Source: Tieghemiomyces parasiticus (Eukaryota; Kickxellomycota; Dimargaritomycetes; Dimargaritales; Dimargaritaceae). From it: a stretch of DNA of 27,788 bases. The number at the start of each line of letters is the position of its first letter. Position 1 is the first letter of the stretch. This document shows, in pieces, positions 20,502 to 27,788 of the stretch. Location of the stretch: contig JANBPT010000630.1 of NCBI GenBank assembly GCA_027575765.1, positions 1-27,788 of the forward strand, in the 5' to 3' direction. A model generated the notes under the pieces. The model was given only the letters and a program-made list of their open reading frames with translations, was not told the origin of the DNA and did no database searches. A program made the position numbers and the translations under genes.

Positions 20502-23500
20502 ATGAGCCCCACCCCGCGTCGTCGGTCCGCCCGGGCGTCAGCGCCAGTCCCTCCGGTCTCCGCATCGCGACCCGCCAACAACCGTGGTAAGTAGGTCCAC
20601 TTGGTGGCCAGACTCGGGGTTATACCAAAGGTTTCATTCAAAGCGGGACCCCCTCCCATATAGGCCAGTAAAACCCCGACACCACAAAGGAGCGCGCCAC
20701 CTAACTCAAGTCTCCCTATCCTATTGATGCGTCCTCATTCCCCTTCAATGCCGATTTAGCTCCTAAACGCGGTCTACCCGCAGACGGCAGCCTATCCACC
20801 TCCAGCCTCAGTAGCCTGGATACCGACTCGGAGGAGGAATCCAACCCCAAGCCGGCTCGGTCCGGCCGTGGATCACGTGGGCGTGGTCGAGCTCCCGCCA
20901 CCAAAAGGGCCCGCACCAAGACCCCTACCGCGCCGCGCAGCCTGTGGGACGCTGCCAGCCTTTCGCAACTTCCCAACGTCCTCACGCCGCGTAACAATGC
21001 CACCGTCGCTACCACAACAGCCAAGCGGCGCCGCCCGGCTTCCACGGCCCGGGGTCGCAAATCCGCTGTCAGCGGTGCCGTACCCGTCCACAATGACAAC
21101 GAATCAGCCCTATTCGACGCTGTCATGGACAAGGACACCGCCCTGGCTGCAGTGGTGTCGGACTGGATCGATTCGTATACTACTGATGCCCCCACCGCCT
21201 TTCAGGAGCTCATTAACTTTCTAATGCGGGCATGCGGGTGCCACGCGTCGGTCGGGGGAGCAGATTTCAGTGACGAAACCGTCGTCACCGCTGTGCTGGC
21301 TGATCTGCAGGAACGGTTGCGCAGTGATGTGGCCCCGGATTTCCCCATGCAGTCCCGGGCGAAACTGTATCGCAAGTTCAGCCAACAATGCCTGGACTTT
21401 GTGACGGGTCTAATCAAACAGGGGCAGCACGTGCTAGTCTACACCGGCGATTTCATGGACGTGTTCGGCCTGTGGATCGCTCAGATGGCCGGTTCGACTT
21501 CGCGGCCTTTCCGCTACACCTCTACCCTAGTGGCCCTGACCACCGTGACGGCCCTTTGCGATCTGAGCCAGTCCGGCCAGACCACGCTGGCCACCACCCA
21601 CCGGCAGCTCACTGCCGCCAAGGCCAAGCGCGGCCGCGGGGCCGGCCCCTCCGCTGCTCGTATCAAGCAGCTTGAGCAGACTGTAGCCAGCCTCAATGCC
21701 CAGACCGTCACCATCGCGGCCCTACTCGGGGACTGGTACGACACCATCTTCATCCACCGGTTCCGTGACATGGACCCGCATATCCGGCAGGAGTGTCTGC
21801 GTGCCTTGGCTACGTGGATCATTAAATTGCCTGGCCGGTTTTTGAGCGACGACTACCTACGCATATTTGGTTGGCTCATGTCCGATAAAGTGGCAGGCGT
21901 GCGCCAGGAGGCGGTGGCCGCCCTAGCCCGACTCTACGGCCAACCGGATCTACGCCCAGGGCTACACTTATTTACCAAACGGTTCGCGCCGCGTATCGCC
22001 GCCATGGCCCTCTATGACGCGGATGTGACCGGCGTGCGCCTTGCCGCACTCCAATTGTTTACCGCCCTTCACGCCCTAGGCCTGGCCGAGGTGAGCGCTG
22101 CAGACCTGCTCGCTTTACCGGTGGCCGAGGACGAGCAAGGTACGAAACCAGAGACAGCGGAGGAGGAGAGCGCCGCCACCTCCCGTACCATGACACGGGC
22201 CGTGCTGTCCCGCTACCAGCTTGACCTGAGCGGCACTGAGGTCATTCGCCATCCGCTCTGCATATGTTCAACCGCCCCCGGGGAGCCCCACGGGCCGACC
22301 TGCCACGACGCCCGTCTGGTCCAGCGTGTGCTCGGGGACTACCCCTTGCAGGCCCTCTTTGTACCCATTCTCTTGCATACCCACCCGCGGGTGCGTGCAG
22401 CCGTCGCACCCTTGGTGGCTGGTTGGGTGCGGTCTGTATGGGTTCCTGCTCTGGCTGGCGCGAGCGACGAAGCCGACCCGCTCACGATGGATTACCAGGC
22501 GCTCACTGCATCCGAGGCCAGCGATTCCGACGATGACTCCGATGACGGAGCGGATCAGGCCTCGGACAATGATGATGGCGAGTCAGAGAGGCCAGACGCC
22601 GGGACCACGCTGGGCACCCTCACAAAATACCAGCAGCGGACCTTCCGTACGTATCACGCACTGGCCCTGCTCCTAGAGGCCTTTACTACCACCGGTCGAT
22701 CGGATACGGAGTCGCCCGATGTGACTGTCGTCGGCCTCCAGCCCACCGAGATCATCAGCCCCGCGCGTCACCCGCTCGATCTACGCGTATGTGCCGCCAC
22801 TCACGCCCTCGCTGCCGAACTCACCGAGCTCGGGGACTGGCGGTCCCTGTGTACTTACGCTGGCGTGGATCACTCCGTGTCAAGCAGTAGCCCCACCAGT
22901 GACGAACCTGACGCGGTGGTCCTTGCTCCCGACCCAGAACCCCATACCAGCCCCACCCGCGGTGGTCGCCGACGTCGTTCAACCCGGCCAACCCTGAAGG
23001 CCACTGCGCCGACGACAACATCGTCCGTGACCTCCCCGGACCGCCGCATTTTCCACCTCACTGAAGCCCAGGAGACGGTGTTTCTTGACCTATTCGTGGA
23101 GGCCCTGCGCGCTGTGTGTCAGCTGCCAGATACGGCGGCTGGTTCTGTTGCGGGGATTGTGACGGTGGCCGGCATAGTGGCAAACGGCCCACCGCCCGTG
23201 CCAACGCCCGGCTCCGCGGCCGCCGCCACGGTGAAGGCCAGCGGCCGCGAACGCCGGAAGCATGCTGAGCAGCTACAGCGTCTGGAAGACACTATCAACC
23301 GACTCAGCCAACGTCTGGTCCTGTTGCTTCCGCGCCTCCTCCAGCGCTACCGAGCCGACGGGCCCCGCATAGCCAAAGTACTCGGCCTAGTCACCGGGGG
23401 CGTTCTGGGCTTTCACGCTTACCTTGACGGCCGGCAGGTACCGCTGCTGCGCGAACTCGTTGCCGAGACCCGGTCACTGTTCTTCCGCCACCGGGACCCA

Positions 23501-25690
23501 CTAGTCCTCGACCAGACTTTGACGGTCCTGCTGCTGGCAGTTGCTAGCGGTCTTTTCCAGGAGGGCGGGGGCGGGGAGCGCGTGGTCACTAACGGCGCTG
23601 ACGAGGCGGCCGTGGAGTTTGCGGCCCGCCTCACTGACGACGCCACATTTAACGACGTGACGCGTGATACTCTACAGCAGGTTTACACCCACGCCCGTGC
23701 CGTCGTGCGCCCCGCAGCCGATGCTCCGCTCGCCCTTGCCGTGGTCACCTCGCCTGATCAGACCTCTGTACGCGACCTCGCGGTCGCCCTGTACCGATTG
23801 GGCCAGCTGGCACAACTGGCCCCACTGGATATGTTCTCCTTCCGACCGACTGATAATAACGGGTCCGCCAGCCCAACCTTAGGGACTAGTACTGCAATGT
23901 TCCGCCTAGCTTCAGACGACGCCACGGTCGACCCGGAATCCCTCCTGGGCCCGTTGGGCACGTCCCTCCTCGAGCTCGTTCACTGGGACATCCGTATTCC
24001 GCGTGATCTCGACAATCCTGCCGCCGCGCTGATCCCGGAGGCCGTCCTGAGTGTCCTGACGGCGCAGTTCCTATGGCAGGTCGGCCAGACCCGGGCCCAG
24101 GCTCAGGATGCCCCCGCCGACGTCACTGAGCTGTCGGATGAGGTGACCGCCCTTAACTTTGTCCGACGTTATCTGGCCACCCAGTGCCGCGCCTGGCTCG
24201 ACGAATCCGCCTCGGTCGCCGCCCCACCGGGTTTGGCCTACCGCCTCATTCAGCATGGCATGTTCCAGAGCCAGAGTCAGCTCTTGTGGCTGCTGAGCAG
24301 TGACGTTACTCACCCCACAGTGTGTCCGGCCCTGGCCCGTCTACGCGAAGGTGTTGATGAATCCACCCAGGCCGCATTTACTGCGTTTATCAGGGCCACC
24401 TTAGCCCATTGGTTGGAGGTAGAGGACACAGCACAGGGTGTAACGGACGGACTTACCGAAGACCCAAACGAAGATCCAGCCACCCGCATGGACACCGATC
24501 CGGAGGATCCGCCGGCCACCGCTTCCTCTGTTGCCCCGGCTTGGGACGCCCACCTTCTGGCCCAGGCCCGACAGAGCGTGGCCCTGTATCTCCAGGGCTT
24601 CCAGTTGCAGTTGTTCAATGTGGCCGATCTGACCTCCGTCCTGATCTACCATGGCCTACTGGACCCGGTCTACGACGACCTGGTCAAAGCCGCTTGTGAG
24701 GCTGGGGTTCGTCACACCACTCCGCAGCCGACAGTGCCTCTGGCCGAATACTACCACATCCTCAAATACCGCCAGGGCATAATTGAAGTATTTGCGCAGA
24801 GCCTATCGGCCTCCTACGCGCTGTGGATGGATCGCTGCCGCCACTTGCCTGCTCCAACGCCCGGCCTAGCCCGCATGCTGGCCCACGCTCTGAAGGATAC
24901 GCTAACCGCGCACCCGGACCTCCCGATCGTCGAGAGTCCCGCCCCCACTGCTCCAGACGCCACCCCGTTGCGCCAGCCCGATATCCCTACGCCCGCCCAG
25001 CAGCGCTACCAACTCTACCGCGTGGTCACCTCCGCCGTGCACAAGTTGCACCAGGAGGGCATCACGTTCGCACTGATAAAGTTTAAAGGGTACTTTCGTT
25101 TGGAGAACTTCGACGCCTGCCGCCGGACTCTCAAATATTTTAAGGCCCTGGTGTCGCTCATCACGGGTCTGCTCTCGCCGTTCCAGGCGGAGGCCCTCCA
25201 GAGGTTTGCCGCCGAGGCGGCGGTTGACCACCAGATCACGATCCTATCCGGCGAGGCGCAGGCCAACGAGGAAGATGAGACCGGACCCGTCACGGTGGGC
25301 GACCTCACCGCCAAGGATTGGGAGCCGTATCACCAATATTTAAGGCGCCTTCAGACCGTAGTTGAGAAGGGCAAACTTCAACAGATATCGACGCGTTCAG
25401 CGGTGACTCCGGGGTCAATGGCCCCCGTTGACCCCAATACTCCTACCGCGCCTACAGGGACCCGCCGTAACCTTCGACGTCAGCTGAATCAGGCTGTCAG
25501 CGATCATGATGACAGCGACGAAGAGGGTGTCGCACCGGCGCCGCATGATACGGTTGGCGACGTGGGCGCCTCCCCGACCGCTGCGGAGGCGACGGCGGTC
25601 GCTGCCGATGAGATTTCGGAGACGTCGTCCGATGAGGAGCCGGCTGATGAAGATACCATGGCTTTGGACGCCGACCCCATTGAAGACTAG
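20502..25690 (+). CDS. SCC3: Cohesin subunit SCC3 / STAG (stromal antigen)
   Basis: Two exons, 20502-20586 and 20760-25690, joined in phase 1 across a 173-nt GTAAGT intron, giving 1671 aa. SCC3/STAG binds the kleisin RAD21/SCC1 and DNA, and holds cohesin on chromatin for sister-chromatid cohesion. The N-terminus is basic and Ser-rich with KRxR clusters (nuclear). The conserved ALFDAVMDKDTAL and DSYTTDAPTAFQELINF segment begins near residue 143. The STAG region with RPFRYTSTLVALTTVTALCDL lies near 280-300, and the stromalin conservative domain near 358-445 (FIHRFRDMDPHIRQECL, FLSDDYLRIFGWLMSDK, GVRQEAV). Helical repeats follow, broken by an acidic stretch near 605-632 and a basic RRRR patch. 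The tail is highly acidic (SDEEPADEDT). The usual family length is 1100-1270 aa, so this protein is about 400 residues longer, mostly in low-complexity linkers. The first ATG is 28 codons before the intron; starting at 21125 would cut off the conserved N-terminal block. Confidence 0.95.
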
Positions 25691-26365
25691 ACCCAAGACA
25701 CCTCATATCCCCTACAATGATAGTCCAATTGATCTTCTCTGGTGTTTTTTATGATCTATTTATAGTTTGCTTTGATGTCTCTGGGTTCGCTATATATCCG
25801 TGCTACTTCATTAGAAACTACACAGATCAGGCAAGCCTTGAATCTCAGAGTGTTTAGCAGCGTACCCGATTATTTTTCTTAGTATTAGATCTCCTTTGGT
25901 TAGTCTGTGAATCCCTTTGACTTAATATATAGCCATACTTACCACAATCTAACCTGCGTACTGTTTGTATGCGTACATTATAGTGAAAAATGTAGCTGTT
26001 CGCACTGGTCTAGAGGTCGAACGATACACGTCGAAACCGAGTAGTGTTAAGGGTCATTATGGAAGTTAAGCACGGCAAGGACGTTAGGGGTAAATTTTGC
26101 CTCCCACTTGGCCCTTTGCCCGTGTTTTAATGCTACTGGCCGAAGCGAGTGGGTCTTGGCCCTGATTAAGGTCCCACCAAGCCCCACAACCTATCCTGGG
26201 GCTAATGCCATGTGCACCGTGCTATTTTCGGATTCTCAAGTGTACCTTTGATCACATGTCCTCATGGCAATGACCCATTGGCGGTCAGCATCTTTCCTCC
26301 ACCCACCAATCTTCTTTTTTAGATTTACTTTGGAGCCTTACAATTTCGCCCTCCGATCCCTTACC
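25691..26365 (+). other. SCC3 3' region and mS41 promoter
   Basis: 675 bp, AT-rich after the SCC3 stop and then more balanced. No gene was found. A 20-base string at 26061-26080 (GGAAGTTAAGCACGGCAAGG) resembles the box A / loop A part of eukaryotic 5S rRNA, but flanking 5S sequence is not recognisable. The final 80 bases carry a T-rich run before the mS41 start. Confidence 0.4.
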
Positions 26366-27023
26366 ATGCGGCCGACATCAAGCCTCCTACATAAAATGGC
26401 CACCCGGCCGCAAGTGTTTCGTTCGTATGCGCAACCCTTGAACAAGCCGATCGCTCGGCCCATCCCCGCCCCCAGAGGTAAATCAGTTGGGCCAGTCCTC
26501 CCTAGCCAGGTCGGGTTAGATCTATGCGTCCTGATCCAATGAGGTCCAAATACAGGCCATCTGTGCATAATTAACGTTTCACTCCTCCCCTTTCTGACCG
26601 CCGCGCCCGCACATATCTTTATCCTTTCCGCGTTGAAAGCAGAAGGGCTGGATGTGCCAGCATTTATGTCCAAGATTGGTCGCAACTGCGAGAAGTACGC
26701 ACCCAAGTTCGAGGTAAGTAGCCGGCTGAGCAAACGAGAGCCTCTTTCTCCCATCGTTTGTACAGGTATTCTTACACGCACTACCACTGCCTGCTCTGGT
26801 AGACGGACACCTAGACTCACATCCGTCATTATGATATCTATTTCGCCCGCCCTCGCTTTAATCCTTGCAGACCTGGGAGTCCCTTTTCACCACTAGCTCC
26901 TCCGATATGCGGCACAAGCTGAGTATTCCCACCAAGCCGCGGAAGTGGATCCTGGCCTGGACGGAGAAGTACCGCCAGGGGCAACCTCTCAAGTACATCC
27001 GACCTTCCAGAAAGAACAAATAG
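26366..27023 (+). CDS. FYV4: Mitochondrial small ribosomal subunit protein mS41 (IGR motif)
   Basis: Three exons, 26366-26477, 26643-26713 and 26871-27023, joined in phases 1 and 0, giving 111 aa. Introns are 165 and 157 nt with GTAAAT and GTAAGT donors and a TTTAATCCTTGCAG acceptor region. Residues 1-25 (Arg/Ser/Leu-rich, no acidic residue) look like a matrix presequence. The family hallmark lies in FMSKIGRNCEKYAPKFE (IGR at 49-51), continuing across the second junction into TWESLF and then IPTKPRKWILAWTEKYRQG, the order seen in Fyv4/mS41. In yeast this protein is part of the mitoribosomal small subunit. The tail is basic (RPSRKNK). An upstream in-frame ATG at 26264 exists, but the segment after it is not like a coding leader; a second Met at 26396 would shorten the presequence. 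An AATAAA follows 43 nt after the stop. Confidence 0.9.
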
Positions 27024-27066
27024 ATGACACACGATGGCTGTTTAGCTAGCGGGACAGCTGGATTAA

Positions 27067-27072
27067 AATAAA
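27067..27072 (+). terminator. Polyadenylation signal of the mS41 gene
   Basis: AATAAA lies 43 nt beyond the mS41 stop codon. Confidence 0.55.
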
Positions 27073-27710
27073 CACAAACAAGCTTCTATTGATCATTCTG
27101 CTGTGTGCATGAGTGTACGATCGGGTAAACCCAGAGCTCTCAAAAGATTTAGGAAATAATGGTTGGTTGTGTGCCAGAGTATGGCGAGGCGTGAGGTCCG
27201 AGAGCGAGAAGACCAAGGCCACTTGATTGCACACTTAACGAATTTCATACTAGCAAATATTCGCCAGTTTTAAGCATAAGCTTTTGCGGATGACAAGGTA
27301 ACCGTTGGGTGTAGTGGAGGGGTCTGGTGTTGATTCCTCCTATACGATGGTGAGGCACTGGATTCCAAACGAGTACGACTCGGAAGTTGGAAGGCTACTG
27401 CCTGCTCAATCATGAAGGCGCCACCGTTTCGTAGTGGAAGTCTTTTAGTTTCATCAGGAATGCTAAGAGTGAGCGGCAACTGTAATATAGGGATTTCCGG
27501 AGAGTCCCTCCGTAGCAAGGGCGCTGTATCTTGAACTGATGAGTATCATTCCTGAAAAATAGGGGTACTAACAAGCTACAAAACCAGAAAAGTAGGACAA
27601 TCCGGACAGTCTAACGACAAATATCAGTATTGTTTTCACTACTATAAATCAAGCCCTTACCTTCGTTTGCACGAAAAAAAAACGAGCGTCTTGAGAGCGA
27701 TCAAACAGTC
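27073..27710. other. Spacer between mS41 and tRNA-Gly
   Basis: 640 bp of mixed composition. The longest open frame is 82 codons (27518-27270, -), without a recognisable motif. I see nothing that supports a gene here. Confidence 0.45.
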
Positions 27711-27715
27711 AAAAA
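27711..27715 (-). terminator. RNA polymerase III terminator of tRNA-Gly
   Basis: A run of five T on the minus strand starts 3 bases after the discriminator base of the tRNA, a typical Pol III stop. Confidence 0.7.
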
Positions 27716-27718
27716 GTG

Positions 27719-27788
27719 TGCGCAGACGGGGAATCGAACCCCGGTCTATCGCGTGGCAGGCGATAATTATACCACTAAACCATCTGCG
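27719..27788 (-). tRNA. tRNA-Gly (GCC), lacking its first base at the window edge
   Basis: A cloverleaf on the minus strand. The acceptor stem pairs CGCAGA with TCTGCG; the seventh pair needs base 1, just outside the window, opposite the C at 27720. The discriminator is A at 27719. The anticodon stem ATCGC/GCGAT is perfect around the loop CTGCCAC, so the anticodon is GCC. The T arm is CGGGG-TTCGATT-CCCCG and the B box GGTTCGATTCC is intact. The D arm GGTTTAGTGGTA matches eukaryotic tRNA-Gly. There is no intron. It reads GGC and GGT codons, and GGC is common in the neighbouring genes. Confidence 0.95.

Noticed and set aside
20716..21195. 159-codon minus-strand frame opposite the SCC3 N-terminus
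   Set aside because: Antisense of a basic, GC-rich coding region that is conserved in the sense frame.
1..27788. CRISPR arrays, insertion sequences, bacterial operons, viral genes
   Set aside because: No regular repeats, transposase-like motifs, terminal inverted repeats or prokaryotic gene organisation were seen; introns and AATAAA signals point to a eukaryotic nuclear locus.

Overview
The window reads as a compact, GC-rich nuclear fungal locus. The genes are protein-coding and intron-bearing, with 5' splice sites close to GTAAGT, introns mostly 124-199 nt, CTAAC/TTAAT-like branch sites, AATAAA signals and C/G-rich third codon positions. An mS41/Fyv4-type mitoribosomal protein, a PEX5 receptor, a CYM1-type presequence protease and a twin-CX9C protein resembling a complex I assembly factor all fit a filamentous or early-diverging fungus. 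I suspect a zoopagomycete/Kickxellomycotina-like lineage, but the sequence alone does not prove this. No transposon, CRISPR array, virus or toxin gene was recognised.

Layout, left to right: a gene-poor 1.3 kb; a 7TM receptor (+); a three-exon 66-aa twin-CX9C protein (-), convergent with the receptor; the mitochondrial glutamyl-tRNA synthetase (+, five exons), divergent from the CX9C gene across 408 bp; a DUF1295 membrane protein (+); a PA-TM-RING ubiquitin ligase (-, about four exons); a 1.7 kb gene-poor stretch; the mitochondrial presequence protease CYM1 (-, five exons); the peroxisomal import receptor PEX5 (-, three exons); a 1.8 kb divergent spacer; the cohesin subunit SCC3/STAG (+, two exons, 1671 aa); mS41 (+, three exons); and tRNA-Gly(GCC) (-), whose first base lies outside the window.

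Several of these genes are not visible as single open frames. I joined them by matching splice sites, reading phase and family motifs; all joins are hand predictions. Four genes serve mitochondria (CX9C protein, GluRS, CYM1, mS41) and one serves peroxisomes (PEX5). The rest act in signalling (receptor), membrane ubiquitination (PA-TM-RING), membrane/lipid metabolism (DUF1295) and sister-chromatid cohesion (SCC3). I see no operon-like single system. The most useful discoveries are the fragmented CX9C gene and the assembled PA-TM-RING ligase.
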